A stretch of 64,000 bases of DNA from Cinclus cinclus (GCF_963662255.1 NC_085049.1:24832142-24896141); one strand, 5' to 3'; positions 38,301-53,594 are shown, counted from the first letter of the stretch. The notes: generated by a model from the letters alone, not told the origin. Made by a program: numbers and translations.

Positions 38301-41300
38301 AGGCCATAAAATCCTGAAGTTTTAATCAGGTTATAATATGATATAGTTTGCTTTGTTTTTGTGACAGTCCAGCCACAGGCCACTATGGACATTAGGATTC
38401 ATCTTCAGGTTTCTTTTCTGCAGATATTCCTAAGATGGAAAGATCTTTCTCTTTTGAGAAGCACCACTGATATTTAGAATATTGTAGCATAAAGAAGAGG
38501 GCTTTTTTCATCATTCCTTCTGCTTCTGCCTTAAAAATTATACTATTGTACAGGATCACATGGAGGAAATTCCATCTGAGGATTCAGGGGACAGAAAAAA
38601 AGAATGATTTAGGTGATGTCTGATCATGGTGAAGAATTTTTTCTTTTTTAATTACTGGAGAAGGAGAATAATGTAAGTACTGGTATATATTTTAAACTAC
38701 CTCATCTCAATAGCTTTCTTCTCTCATTAGAATAAAAATTAAAGAAGATTTTCTCAAAGATCTGTGTAAGAACAGTATCATGCTGAAGTGGCACTTATGC
38801 TTTGCATATGTTCTGAGGTAACCTACAAGCAATTAATACTAAGCGTCCTTTCAGTCACAGAGTTCAGGAGAGTTAGGAAACTTAAGAAGACACATGTACA
38901 CTTTTAATACTTACTACATAAATTAGCCATATAAACTTCCAGTGGCCTTGAAATGATCTCAGAGGAGTTCAAGAGGCTTTTACCAATTAATCAAAACAAT
39001 TGGTTTGTTTTGTTGACAGCCGTGCAGGAGTGTTGATTTGAGGGACTGGTAAACTGGGAATTACCATTCAGCTTTCAGCCTATTGAGGCCAACTAGGAAA
39101 TTACAAAAGTAGACATTTTCTTTCCAAGTCTCAACTCATAAGGGAAGGGAATCATAATGTTTCCTTCCAGGAATTTGTCTTTTATTCCTTCAGCTTAAGA
39201 GATAAAGAGTAATGTTTGGATGCTGAGAAACAGATTTCACTAATTGTTGTTTTCTGGGGAATTTGGTGAATAGCCCCTCAGATAAGCTGGGATAGGCCAT
39301 CAGCTGCCGTGTTAAAGCCTTTCCACGGGGCTTTCTAAACAATTCCTAAATGTGTTGAAGTCTAGAAAGAATGTGGAAGCTCTTTTTCCATTAAAGAGAA
39401 CCCAATCAGTGTTAGCATTTAAACTGAAGTGAATAGCAGAACACTTTAAAACATTGCAGAAGCTCTAAATAGAAAGGGAAAGAATTGTTTCCCACCATCT
39501 CCATATGTTGTTCCTCTTTGCTGGATCACAATTCCTTTAGGATTTCCACAGTGACAAGTGGAAAGCTGAAGGAACTATCCAAAATGAGCAAGCATTATCT
39601 CTTTAGAGGTAGAAGGCTAAGCAGTGAGAAATCAAAGGACAGTGTAAGACCACGTGTGTAGGAAAAGATTCAAGCATCTTGAAGTCCCTTTCCTAACTAG
39701 CACAAACTTTCCATTGTAAGTGTGGCCGTGTGGTTAACTTCTTGTCTTTTACTCATAGACTACTCAAATTCAGCTCAAGACCTTGGAATTGCATCATCTT
39801 ACTAAATTCATGTTACTGCTTTAAATGTGATCAGTTTTCTGCTATGTATCTTTGCTGTCATTAACCCTACTAGCCCTTTGGTCTAACTCTGTGGGACATG
39901 CACATTCCTCATCTCCAACTCACATCTTTCACATTGCTCCTTTCTTCCTTTCCTCCACATTTTTCTCTTACACATGTTCCTTTTACTACCTAGAGGCAAG
40001 GAGAAGAAACCAGAAGGTTTTCCATCCCCACCTTCAGCCTCTGACCCTAGTATAAAGAAAGGTCCAAAGGATACAAACAAGCCAGTGCACAGTACATGGA
40101 CCTTCACTTTATCTAGAAAGCATCAAGCAGCACATTCAGGGTTTGAATATCGTCATCGGAGTCATGACAAAAGTGTAATGTTTCAGAAGGACTTCCTAAT
40201 TATTTGCTGTATGACTCTTAGAATTCCCTGCAGTCAAATCTTACTTTGGTAAAGGTTCTGTTATTTATGAACTGACTTTGTGTAAGAAGTGTATCTACCA
40301 TTTTGCTTTGGCCACTGAGGTTTTAAACTGAACAGTATTTTCCAACTGTTTGGTAACACATCTAGTGTTGAAATCCTGTTTCCCCCATTTGTACAGAATC
40401 AGAATAGCTTCCTGTTATTATGTGACTTAAAAAGCCCAAGTTTCCCACTATAGGCAACTTTAACCTGCTGGCTTGAAATTTATATTGATTCTGTCACTAG
40501 TCTAGTTGCTTTTGTTATGAGTCTTTTAGGTGAATGAGCAGGGTTCTGTAAATTTAATTGCAGCAGATGTTTCTCTGGGTTTTCTCTCTCTCATTTCACT
40601 CTGGATTTTAGTTGTTTTTCCTTGGAAAGGTACATGAAAGGGAAATCCTTGTATAGTCAAATGTTTGTTTTACCATCTAAAGCTTGCAAAGGGTCCTTAG
40701 CCTAGGCTGATTTCTTCTTGAAGAGCTGTAATTATTCATGGAAAGGGGGGAAAAAAAGCTTTTGTCACTAATAGGCTTCTTGGTGCTTCTTGTAACAGTC
40801 TTTATTATTCCTTTCTACATAATTTTCTATTGATGAGGTGAATAAAGGCTTCCTCTGCTGTTGAGAAAGAAAAGGTAATTGTTCTTTTTTCACATTTACC
40901 AGTGCTTGTTGCGTTCCTTATGTGTTTAAAGGACAAGGATGCAGAAAATGATGTTATTGATGGCATCACCATGGCAACAGTTCTTTGGAATAACACATTC
41001 TGGCATTGTTATTCTGCACACACACAAAAAAAGGGGACTTTCTTTTAAGCACAAACAGATTGTGCCCCTTTTAAATGCACCCATGAACTTTGCTTTTCTG
41101 AAGATTTACAGACTGGTTTGGGGCAGAAAGGATTCTGACATCATTTACCTCTCTGTGTACATCACATTATGGTGTTAAAAAAAAAAACACTTTGAAAAAC
41201 CCAGTGGTTTAAAGAGATACAGTATGGGAAGGATACATAAACATTTCTTTGATCAGAAAGACAAAAAAATACTTGAAAGAATTTTGAAATTTATGAGCTC

Positions 41301-42286
41301 TAGGACCAGACCCACTAACTAATCAATCAAGAGACAGGGGAGACTGGAGGAGCCAAACACTCTGAGCTTATCAGTTATTTAATTATGACAATACTCCAGA
41401 TAACATTGCTTTTACCCCAGACACTACACACATCTTAGCACATTTTGATAGGAAATCAAATCGCTTTCTCACAAGGCAGTTTGAAACATATATCTTGGCT
41501 TTCATATTCTGTCTTCCATCGTCCTTGGGTATGTAAAATCATATATTAGCATTAGAAGCAATAGCATTTTCTAAGGCACAGTGTAATTTTATTCTTTCTG
41601 ACTCCACTGCAGCTCTAGAAAGGATTATTTTATTACTCAGCGACTCATCTATGAAATATATCTGTGTTTTTGTAAGAAAAAAGAGAAGGGAACATATCGA
41701 ACTTCAGAATGTTCGAAATCCATTCTGCTCTCTGTGGTGCTTTTTCTGACACTCAAGTGCACACCTTCCTGTTAGACTTCCCCAAGGAACAAACTATCTC
41801 CTGCATGCCAATGGTGCATGGAAGTGGGCTCTACAAACCCTGGGACTTGGACACTGCATCTAAAACTAACTTGTGTTGTGTGTAAATGTATCACTTAAAT
41901 CTGCCCACAGTCTGAGTTTTGAGAGAAACTGTAGCTGAATCTCTGGCTCCAAATACACTGTTAAATTTTGGTTCTTATGTGACTTTTCTGGAAGTCACCA
42001 CAGCTGGTAGAAATCAGCTGTTTGGTTGTTGGACAGTAACTTTGACCACTGGATTTTTCTGCTCTCAAAATATTGATGAAAACGTGAAACTCTGGGGGCT
42101 ATAGCATGGCTACATATGGATGCTGCTTCACATTCAGCTTTCCAGAGCTGAAGTGACTCCCAAAAAACTGAACAGGAAGTTGGAAACTCTATTGCTTTGT
42201 CTCTGACAGATGTAACCACCTTAGTGCTCTATGGTCCTTTCAGCACAGGGGCAAGTTGAGGAATTCCTTTGCATCCCAGTGAGTGG

Positions 42287-42302
42287 TTTTTTTTTTTTTT
42301 TA
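42287..42302 (+). repeat. Poly-T tract
   Basis: A run of about fifteen T bases followed by ATTTTG. It is simple sequence, and no flanking retroposon body was recognised on either side. Confidence 0.85.
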
Positions 42303-42469
42303 TTTTGTAAGGAACAATGTCACAGAATGAGCTTTAGATCTTGATTGTGTTTAGACCTACTGTAAAAATTATAATCTTGATGCAAGAATATTCTTTGATC
42401 TGTGCTCTGTATTTACCTGGAGTAGAGTGAGCAGCCTTCATTCCTTGTACAACATACTTTTGAGTTTAA

Positions 42470-42605
42470 ATAGGTTATATATGCATTAGTGCGTATAGAA
42501 TGACATATAATTATGAATATTCATTATACATAAAAATTACTACATATATATAATAATCTATTACACTACATTATATCTATAGATCATATACTGTAATGTC
42601 ATGTA
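42470..42605. repeat. AT-rich stretch with short palindromes
   Basis: The stretch is almost entirely A and T with ATATAT, TATATAATAAT and AATATTCATTATAC motifs that can fold on themselves. No coding or RNA-gene signature is visible. It is likely simple AT-rich sequence. Confidence 0.6.
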
Positions 42606-43199
42606 TAATTTTCCTAATTATGTGATTTTGAAAGAAGTTGTGAAACTGTCCTGGGAAGAGTTTGGGATGTGAAGGAATTCCTGCAAAGGAAAGTGTTGTT
42701 GAAATATTTACTGTTATTCCATCTATATGAACAAACTCTATGTGTTTGAAAAAGTGCTCTAGAAATATTTACCTTTAAAATATTTTATTACAAATACTTC
42801 TAGAAACCAAGTCTATCTCATGTCAGTTGTGCAGATTGCAGAAGGAAAAAAATGCAAAATTTTAGTTGTGTTTTTTTTTAAACCTACCATTGCTTGCCTT
42901 ATCTTTAAACAAATGGTACTGTAGTGATTTAATTTTTGCTCAGAACTTGTTCAAAGCCTTCTCATGAAACAGTAATGAAAATCTATCTTTTCAATTGATT
43001 TTTAATTTATGTTTGCAAAAAGTGTCTGCTCTCTGAGATTATTTTAAGTCTTTTTATTGGAGACCTAAAAACTGTGCTACATCTTTGTGAGAAGTTTCAC
43101 TTGGTAGAGATGCTGAATGTTTGATTAAATACTGACTTTTCCTGTGACCAGGAAAGGAAAAACACATTTTCTTGCCATTGTCTGATCTTCTGCTTTACA

Positions 43200-43285
43200 A
43201 TTTTCCCATTTTATAAACAGGTACTAAGAGAGAGACTCTATAAAAAAGTGAGACAAGTTTTCCTAGCTCTAGTATGCTAAGAGCG
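43200..43285 (+). mobile_element. Possible MIR-like SINE relic
   Basis: TTTTCCCATTTTATAAACAG followed by AGAGAGAGACTC and a TTTTCCTAGCTCTAGTATG end resembles the core of the MIR family (cccattttacagatgagg... cagagag... cttgcccaagg). The match is short and decayed, so the call is weak. Confidence 0.3.
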
Positions 43286-46200
43286 CCTAAGACCTCTTAT
43301 GAATATTTTTTAAAAACCCTGCAAGTTTCTTATTCTTGTGCCAGCTCAGGATTTCTTTGTGTTTCCTCAATCCTACTGTTGTGAGTGTTTGAGATCGCAG
43401 AGTGGGCTGAGCTGTGGTGGGGTGGTTGTTCCACCACCCCTGCCCAGCTGAAGGTGTTTGAGCTTGTGGTGATGTTGTCCTTTGGCTCGACTGTAGTACC
43501 ACAGCCCTGGTGTTCAGGATAGCCAGACTTCTCCAGGTTTATTTGCTCCCCACGAGGTACCAGGATATAGGAGAGCAGTGGTGAAGACTCAGATGCAGAA
43601 AGTGCATCTCTCTCCTTTGCCTCCCGCATGGCCTTTTCTCCCCTCACAGTCACCTCCATCTGCCAAGGGACATCATGTGGCAGCAACTCCCTGAAAATCT
43701 CCCTTTTCTTTTGCTTTGCTTTAGTCTTTAAGGAATTTCTATTTGCAGATGAAGCAAAGTTAAAAGCAGGTTGTAGTGCTGACCGTGTTTTGTTTCTCTT
43801 TCTTTTCTTCTCCGTACATTTCACTTCCCTTGCCATTTATTCCCCTTTAACATCAGGTGCCAATAATCTATACTGGCAGAGATTCACAGTTGATTCTGCC
43901 AGAGCAGCAGTGGCACACAGGTTCTGGGCTATCATGCAGAATTACTATTTTTTAGATAATCCATATCTATGTGTGTGAAGGTGACAGAGATTATTGGTAG
44001 GAGTTCCAGCAAGCCTCAACTTCTCTTGGTAGCTCTGCAATATGAAAAGCAAATTGAGATTGTAGACCTTCTTTCATGTGTTCACCAAAAAGCCATCATG
44101 AAGTCACACGTTGGTCACAATCAGCATAGGATAGATTTGTGCCAGTCTTCTTTATTCTCTTCTTGGTCCTGTGGGAATTGATGACTTTTTCTGGAAATTC
44201 TGGAATCTGTTTCCTTTCCTTACTTCCATGGTTTCTCTCTTAAACTTGGTCCATTCATTATCATCATTCTCCTGAAACTACAGCACCTTTGCAGAACTAC
44301 AAATCTGTGCTCTTACTGCTTTAAGAATGAAGTTATATTTCTGACACATGCCCATTTCTAAATCTCAAGACAAAAACCCTCTCCATGTGGTTTCCTGGCT
44401 GCCACTCTGAGCAGGAACATCTTGTCAGAGATCAGACTGCAAGTCTGCCTTCTGAAGATGCTGGCCCTAAGCTCATTTCAGATCCAAACTGGGAAGACAT
44501 GTAATTGCTAAACAAACTTGAATTTGTTTATTTTATAGTATACCAGCAGCTGTTTTCTTGTACTATGTCCAAGGTTTCTCCAGACAACCTACTTAATAGT
44601 GTAGAATTCTGTTTCCTTGGGTCAATTTGCCCGCTTTATTTGTTTTCTTTCCAACCTCTCTTGGGGTGAATTGTAGTCACTGAAACAACCAGTTTTTCCT
44701 AAAACTTTAGGCAGAATCAAGTAACTTATTTCAGGAATGAGGATGGGAAGAAAATGTTGTGTTCATTCAGTTAACTGTATGAAAAATATTAGATACTTAT
44801 ATAGATGATTGCATTTCCAGCCTGTCCATTGTGGAGTTTCTTACTTAGCTCCAAAGGTCTGTTCCTAGGTGGATGCTTTGTACCTGTGGCATTGTGATCA
44901 GCTGAGGAAGGGCTCCTGCCTCAGTCCATTAGTTTCAGCCTCTGTTTTCCCACTGAAGAGAGCAAATCTTGGTGGGGGTTTTGATCCTCAAGAAAGGACA
45001 TTGACTTTTGAGATGAAAACATCTTACTTGTCTCACTGGGGAGCAGAGCTCACCCAGACATTCCTCACATCCCAGAACCAGGTTCTTGTTAGGGAGCCAG
45101 AAGTGTTCAGTAGATCTGATGCAACTGTGCAGCATAAAGGTCAGATCCAGTCTGTTGGAAAACAGTCCTAAGATCTGACCATATGTATTTGTTGACTCTA
45201 ATTGGGTTGTTTAGCCAAATGCTGATTTTCCTCACCCTTGAGATGCACACGAGGTCCTGGGGTTAGAAGGCAAAGTCAGGGACACTCCCAGGTGTAGATG
45301 GGGAGCTGCTTTCCACAAGCCAGACAAAAAGTTAACAGTCTATTTCTGTATGACAAAAACTTACATCCATAATGTACCATTTGGCTTAGAACAGCCGTCT
45401 CACGTTTTCACTAGCATCATGTTCCTGTCTCCATCAGAAATATGGTGTCTTTTGGTTGGCTTGCATTCCTTGCAGAGTAAGAACTCTGTGAGAGGAATTG
45501 TCTTTGTCAGTTTTCTAAACTGCCTGGTCGTTGACCAGTATGTTTTATTGTAGCACTGTAGTTTCTTACACAATTTTTAAAAAGGGGACAAAAAAGGAAT
45601 TCATATGATGTTAGTAGTTTACAAAACAAGTAAAATTAAAATGCTTGTTTCCTCTTGTACTCTTTCTTCTCTCTGCTGCTGAAGATATATATATGGTGTA
45701 ACTTAGTAAGAGATCTCACTGTGTACCTTGTGTTAAAATTAACTTATCAACAAAAAAGAGAATGGGATTATGTGTTTTTCAAGATTTGAGTGTCAACTGT
45801 GCAGATGCTACTGGGCACATCAGTGTGTATGCATGGGTTAAGTTCAAGATTTCCTGTATGTTCTTAGCACATTCAAGCACATGTAGTCTGACAATATTCT
45901 GAAAAAAGTATTCTGAAAGTTATTCATGCAATTTAAAGTAGTCTTGTTCAGATCCTGTTTGGAATCAGTATGTTTATTTGAAAGTTATAAAAACAGCAGC
46001 AGAGTAATACACAAATACATAAATACAGAGTAAGTGAAATCATGGCAACATAGAGGATAATATAAGCATATATGATGTGCCCATGGTAAAATAATTGTTA
46101 AAAGTCTTAATTAAGATGAGAACAGACAGTGTAAATGAGAAATAAAGGCTGATCTGTGCTTTAGTTGTCACAGTCAGCCTGATTTAAGCACTTTCAGGGC

Positions 46201-46805
46201 CATTGAGCTGAAAACATTTTTAGAGCATAATACAATGGAGAGGCCATTATATCAGACTGAACATTTTGCAGAGCAGCACTATTAAGAGATTTGTGATAAC
46301 TAGATGGCAGACTGGATTAATGTAGTAGACTCGCATCCAAATCTCTCCTAGGCCAGGAACAAAAATGAGTGTGGACTGTGGGCATACCTAACAGTAGCTG
46401 TCACTCTCCCATGAACAATCTTTTGTAACTTGGAAAAAAATCCAGGAAGGCAATAGAAGAGAGTTTCTCAAGTCATATCTAAAATGCTGAGAGAGGATTT
46501 AGTTTAATTAGATCAATGTTTTCCTTTCTTAAGTGATACTTCCCTTCCTGTTTATATTTTCCACTGGATTTTGTTTTGCTGTCTGTAAGGTGAATTTGCT
46601 GAGAATGTGTCTGTATTTCAGAAGTTTATTTGACTGTCAGCCAGCACTGCTGAAGAGACATGCATCCATTCTTGTGCTGTCTTTAGAGATTACCTCAAGT
46701 AGCAGCATTTGGGATTAAGACACTACTTTTATTAACAGTTGATATGTAAAACCTAGAACATTTCAACATTGGACATTTTAGTGTCGTGCTGATAAAGTAC
46801 AGATT

Positions 46806-46809
<4 letters not shown>

Positions 46810-46854
<45 letters not shown>
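46810..46854 (+). repeat. (TG)n microsatellite
   Basis: A 45-base uninterrupted TG/GT tract in the middle of the 47-kb intron. The apparent ORFs that begin with runs of Met-Cys-Val or Thr-His across it are artefacts of the repeat. Confidence 0.98.
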
Positions 46855-46856
<2 letters not shown>

Positions 46857-49800
46857 AGATTTCTCTCTTATCAACACTTAGTCTTTCCCTTCATTTGGGA
46901 ACCATGGTTTTGCAGTTTACCCATAGTCCTGTCAGTTCTAGAAGCTGGGGCACACGAAGCACTGCACAAATCAAGACAAGCTGGGAAAAGCTCCTTGTGT
47001 TCCAAACCGTAGTAAGGCAGATGGGCACACAATGGGAGAGAGAGGGGGGTCACAAGTTCTGTAAACAGTTCTGTAAATACCTTCTGGTGAGGGCTTGGAT
47101 GGAAGATCCATTGTCTGGTACTTTGCCCAGGCTGTGTAACACATTGAGGCAAAACTGCAGTGGGCATAATTCTGTACTGACTTGGGAGAGGCCTCGAAGA
47201 GTTCCATGGGGTTCTCCCTCTCTGTCCTGTTTCTGCAGTGCATTAGGCAGCTCATGCACCATAAGAAGCATAGGGCACCTCTTGGTGCCAGGACCCGTCT
47301 GCTGAGGTGGGGCTGATGGTGATAAAGAGAAAAATTTCAAACACATAAAAGAGCAGCAGAATCCCATGCAATTTTTCCATGATAATGTTTTTAATCATTA
47401 TTTGAATGAGTCCCTTTCTGCAAATAAAGTTTGGCCTTGATTGTGACAGTGGGGCTGGAGCACACTGCCCACCTTCCCCTTGTCCTGGGGCTGAGCAGCA
47501 AGGCAGGCACTGAGAGGCTTAAATCCCCCTTCAACATTAAGAAAAGTTTTCCCATGCTCATATTCCCACTCTGTGCCCCTTATGGAAAAAGAATGTGTGC
47601 ATTAGGTGGCTGCTAAACTAAAACATTACAAAGCTTTCTTTCTCAGGGGACAATAGTGAGGAGAAATGGTAACTCGAACATCTCACTGCTCCTGTGGCAG
47701 CAGTGTGAACTCATAAGAGCAGTTCTTCACTACCAGCAGTGCACCTTCTTCCAGTATATGAAAATACTGGGGTGATTTATGTATTTCTAGTTGATTTTAA
47801 ACTTTGGGCTACATCCTGCTCAAGAGAATACTGAACAAAGTCATTTTAGGAGTACTTTTCTCTCCTATTTACACGCATTTGTATAGAAACTAAGATTAGT
47901 ACTAGAAAGATACTTAGCATATTGTTGCATTTTTAGTGGTACTTATGTGCTCTATAATAAAGGATTCAGTACTGCCTGAAGAATCAACTTGCAAAAAAGC
48001 AAACTTTATCAACAGTGATTCATAAATTATTTGTGTATGTAGAGTGATACAAAAGACATCTGGATAAATACTGAATCTGAACAATATAAATCTAAATGCT
48101 AATCTAAAAAATTAAATTTTGAATTATTAAAATTCCTTGCAAATTAACACAGTTTTGGGTTAGATTGCAACTTTAGCAATGTAAAATATTAATTTGCTGC
48201 ATTCTTGTTTCACTATTTTTTCAGGCTAAAAAGGTTTTGTTTAGGATTTTTTTTGTAATTTAATTTTTAGGGATTTTGAAAAATACTGAAATAAAAATGG
48301 GAAATTTTTTTGTGCATGAGCTCCTGCTCTTGACTGAAAAATAATGGTCTTTCATTTCACCAGAAAAAAAACTTCTATTTTCTAAAATATCGATTTTCAG
48401 ACTTACAAGATTTCTATGGTGTTCTCCAGCTAAACATGGAACTGAAATAGTTTTTAGACAACTCTGATTAATACAATAGCTCGAATAATTAATACAGTAA
48501 CTAAAATATTGTAGTCTTACACACAAATACCAGGGTCACTTTTGTTTCTGAATGTAATGATTTCCATCTTTGTTTTCTCCCAATATTTTTAGCAGTGCAC
48601 AGTTTCTGTCTTCCCATAAAGGCAGATACTCAGTATCTGCAAGTAAACACTGAAAAATCACTTGCTTGATTACACTTGTGGGCCATTAAATATCTGCTTT
48701 CATCTCTATAATTCCTCTCTTCTCAGATCCCGGGCAGTGGGACTCAATCAGCCATGTGTTATCTTTCCCAGATCCCTTTTGGAGCATAGCGCAGTGCACA
48801 GGAATGCAGTTTGTCAAACACATTGTGTCTGAAATCCTTTGTTGGGAGAAGTGGAGAGAAAGAGATTATAAAATGCCTCAAACCCTTCAATAAGGCCATT
48901 CCTAGGTTTCTTGTATCTGTTCAGCCCAGCAAAGCGTTCATACCTCACTTTGATGTGTAGGATGGTATATTACAGCATGTAGTGTGTTTTGTATCTCAGA
49001 GCAGCATCTGTTGTCCAGGCTGCAGTTTACGAAAAATAACTTACTTAGTTATCATAACTTATTGTGTTTTGGCAAGTTTTTAAGCTCAAGGACAGCACAG
49101 AGGGGAATTTAGAAGAAATAAATACATCTGTTGTCTATAATACTGGTTTTCATAGGTGGTGAGATTTAAGACCCTGGTGTGTTTTGTAGGAGAGGTGAAC
49201 AAAAATACCCAATCAGACTAGTGATGTGTGTTTTTCATTACTCTGCTAATACATACCTCTCAGAGGTAAAGCTGAGCAGTGTGAAATAACTTCTTGAAGC
49301 TGTTAACTTCTGTCACCCTGAGGCAATCTCTGGCTGGCTTTCTGTAGCATTTCCTCCTCAAAATTCTTGACACAAAAAACATTTACTTGCATTACGTTGG
49401 CACTGTAGGTTTAAGTTGAACATTTTGCACTGAAGTAGTTTTGAGAAATTAGCCTGGAATAGGTAGGAGCAGACAAATTGCAAAGTGCCAAATGAGTTGC
49501 AGAGTCCTCCCTGATGTCTCTTACAGCCGTGTTTTGGGCAACACACGCAGTTTTCAGCATAGCAAGCTGAGTTACAATGTGAATTCTCTGCCAATGTATT
49601 CTGAGAGAATTTGTCTCTCCTTTACAGGTCAGATATCCAAGGGGAAGTCTGGGAAGGCTTTGTAATGCAAATCTAGCTAGTCTTCGTTCACACAAGGAAT
49701 GTTAGATGCTGACCCATAAGAACTGAGTTCAAGATTTCTGTGAATATGTGGGATTTGAATTAACACAGTATTGAAAGGCTCTAAGAGTATAAGGTGCATT

Positions 49801-50490
49801 CAGTGTCTAAATCACTGACATGCTTTAGAAAGCTAAATTTGTCTGTGTGATGATTAAAAGAAAGCTAGTTGATATTTTTCCTTGGCATAAACATTAGCAG
49901 GAATCCATCCAAGGCACTTGGATGTTTGTTGAGCAGCTGGTGTGTTTTGTTTAATAGAGTCAAAGAGAAAAGTGGTAGTAGGTTTGTTGGAGATGTGCTG
50001 TGTTTATGGCAGATGACAGAGAATTGAGATGTAAAACAAATACCAAAGAAACAGATCCAAACAAAAATGCTTGGTTATATTATTTGGCAGATTTTGTGTT
50101 AGAAAATATAAAGCACATTAACAGGCATATAAAAATGCACCAGACAGTAACAGCCACTCAATTTATACAAGAAAAAAATAACAGTGAGATAACTTATTCA
50201 GCTCTGAGGGCCAGGCAACTTCCTGGACTATCCTTTAAATCCCTGGTATTTTTCATGAAAGATTAGAATATAGATACAGAATAGAGAAATCCCAAGTCTC
50301 TATATGAAACAGAGACACACAGTAGTACTCATATTTGCCCCAGAGCATGTTTGTCTTTTAGCATACTGTTTTCTTGACTATATATCTGTTTTCAGCTCTG
50401 TTCTTTTGTCTTGTGGAACACAGTCCAGATGAAAAATAAAAGTTACAGATAAAATTATTCAAAGACTGGATATGCATAATTATTTTGTAA

Positions 50491-50667
<177 letters not shown>

Positions 50668-52949
50668 TAGATTAAGATTAAATTTCCAATGCCCCAAAAT
50701 GTCTTTTTTTCTTCGTTGTTGTTATATTCCAGAAGAAGTTAACTTTGTTTTGGCCGAAGGTGACTTGCAATTTTAGTAATGAGGGTTTTTTCTTTTTGCT
50801 GTAGAAGATGCATGTGGGGATGGATAAGAGGGATTGAATAATAGAATGGTGACAGTGGCTCAGTTATCAAAATCACAACTTTTCTACCTTCCTATGCATA
50901 CAGAAAAGTGAAGGATCAGTTTAATCCAGACTTTCATTGTAAAGCAATACAAATAAAGCATAGTGGATTCTGGCTTGCAATATTTTAAAGGTCCACAAAG
51001 GTGGATGCATCAATGAATTTAATGATAAACCCACTAGAGCTCTCAAATTAAGAGTGTCAGTTCCAATTTTTTTAAAATGATTGCTCTAGTCTTGATTCCA
51101 CTGCTCACAGTCTATAATTATTTCTTGGAAAACATATAGCTGTGTCATAGACACTGTTCTTCAGAGAAAAGCCCAGAGTTGTGTATTCTTGAATCTAGGA
51201 TGCTAAAGATGCAGATACTCATTAGCCCACAAAATTAGAAATTGTTCTGTACAGGTTCAAATAATTGACCTCAGCATCATCATCTGAAAGCTTCATAATG
51301 AGTCTTTCTGATGACTTCAGTGAGTCTTAGATCTGGGTCCAATAGCTTGCATTCCTATTTGGTAGCTTTGAGAGAGAGAAAAAAAGTGCGGTAGAGCAAC
51401 ATAAAATGTTTGCTGCTTTGCACAGGGCCAGTATTTTTGTGACAGTCTTTCTTACACTTCAGTTTTTTTCTTCCTGAGATCTCCACTATGTAAACACACA
51501 TTGATGATATTAGTTCCCAAGTTCCAAGTCAAAAGAATCACTTTTGAATGTCATAATGTCACAGAGTGTTGTACAGCCTGATTTCTCCTTAATATTAATA
51601 GGCTACACAGGGCCAAAGGCAAAAGCACAGAGAAACATGCATTTATAGTACTTTTTGTTCTCAGTGTTTATTAGAAGTGAATATTGTGTGTTGTTAATTG
51701 GAGTGCAACATCAGCTACATTGGTGAAGAGTGGGAGGATGTTTGCTTATGTTGTTATTTGTTTCCTCAAATTCTTATATTCTTTGGGAGTTTCAGTAATA
51801 GATGGTGGCAGGAGGATTAGAGCCTTTTTTGGAACATTATTTCTAAATGTCTCAGGGTTTAATAGAGTATAAACTTAAATTTATTCTGTGCCCTCTGGTG
51901 TTCAAATTGTAGTTGGAAATATAATGAACTTTTGGTGACAGATTTCTAAGAAGGGACACTCAGTTTTCCAAGGCTGCAGAGCTTACTTTGAAGCACACCA
52001 GTCTCTAAATCCACAGCACATTCTTGCAAGTATGATCCAGAGTCTTATTTAAAATAATTACTTCTAGTCCTTCCAAATGCACAGAACTATAGAGGTGTAG
52101 CCATATAGCCTGGGATAATATGTGAGATTACAGCAGGCTATTTACAGAAGACTAATTCTGAAACCAAATCTCAACTTTTTTTAAAAAACAAAAACGTTTT
52201 TTGCAGCTAACTATATCAGTGGAATTGGCTTAAATCCTGACCTGCAGTTTTGCAACTACTCAGTGCAGCTGTGTTGAAGAGCTAGATATTTCCTACTTGC
52301 CAGCCTGAACTGGGGCTGTAGCCCTGTATAACAGGGACTGGTAGGGCCTGACACACCCTTTTAAAACCCTGCATCCCTCCCAGTTATGCTGATTTATCAT
52401 GGCCTTCCAGGAGTCCATGCCTTTCAGGGTTGGTCAGAGCTTGCTGCTCTGGCTTTTTATGTGAACAAGTGACAGAGAATGTAGTACCTCTTAGTACACC
52501 TAGTGCCTCTCTGGGTGAATTTTTATGAGCCAGTCTGCAAGTCAGTCAGGCCAGTGGGAGAGGTTTCTAAATGTATTGGCCCAAAGCCTTTAGTAACAAT
52601 TCAAGTCTTCCTCAAAGGAAGGTGTTAAAATCAGTTAGAGAGCAGAAACCCTTGGAGGAAGTCTCCGTGCTTTTTGTGCATGCATCACATGATTGTCATT
52701 ACATGCTAGTTGCATCATCACATCCCATCTTATCATTTACCTTCCCATGCTGATGAGGCAGTCACTATTGCTTCATTAAGTGTCCATGATGGTCAGTGCT
52801 CATTGAACAGGCTTGTGTTCAGTAGCTTCCTCTCTGTAATTTGGTCTCATGCCTTTCCTGCTGCACAGTATTTAAACCCTATTGTGAACATAAATTTTTT
52901 TCATTCCTTCATGGATTTTCCCATGATACTCATTACTGTAATATCCAAG

Positions 52950-53090
52950 TGCTTTGCAGACATTTGTAATGTATCTTCAAAATACTCTTCTCAAGTTAAA
53001 AAGTACTGCTTTGACCATCTTACAAAAGAGAAATGAATAAAAAGATATTAATGTCAAAGTCATTTAGTAGTGATAGGTGATTAACAGGAG
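52950..53090 (+). mobile_element. MIR-like amniote SINE relic
   Basis: In order the segment shows CCAAGTGCTTTGCAGACATT, CATCTTACAAAAGAGAAATG and then AATGTCAAAGTCATTTAGTAG. This parallels the MIR/CORE-SINE order of 'gtgctttacaaacatt', 'cattttacagatgagaaa' and 'aaggtcacacag'. The order of three blocks makes it more convincing than single-motif matches, but divergence is high and boundaries are estimates. Confidence 0.5.
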
Positions 53091-53594
53091 CCACATAGAA
53101 CCCAGCTAAGCATTTACAGCATGTTAATATGATCCAAGCCAAACTCCTGATGGCTCCAGCTGTAGTTGCAAATGCCACACAGAAAGAACTATAATATCAG
53201 GAAGCTGTAATAGAAGAGATGCAAGTGACCTGCCAAGCTCTAAGCAGGAATTTCACAGTGAAGGCAGAAATAGATTAGAGTTTTTAGGGCTCTTTTCACT
53301 GGCTCAACAAGACTGTTCTTTCTTAACATTCCATCTCTGGTTTGCTACTCACTCTGCAGCAGATGAGAAAAGATTCCCAGCTGTTTCCACAGCCCTGACT
53401 TTCCCCAGCTTCACTAGGCACTAAATGAGACACAAGGATTTCCTGCATTTGCCACTAAGGAGAGTTATCATGACACAACAGGTCTATGTATAAGTCTGGT
53501 ATTTTGTAGCTTTTGAGTGCTTAAGATTGCAGCCTTGATGGTTTCTTAGTGTAAATTTTAAGTATGCAATTTCTAGTTGTCTAGCATGTTAAGA

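Noticed and set aside
43330..43836. 168-codon open frame on the minus strand
   Set aside because: It is long for this window, but it has no recognisable domain, no signal or transmembrane segment, and a lysine/serine-rich composition typical of chance frames. It lies antisense within the intron and has no convincing splice or promoter context.
46695..47367. Frames running through the (TG)n tract and the adjacent segment
   Set aside because: The Cys-Val and Thr-His runs are translations of the dinucleotide repeat. The non-repeat parts show no known domain and occur in several overlapping frames.
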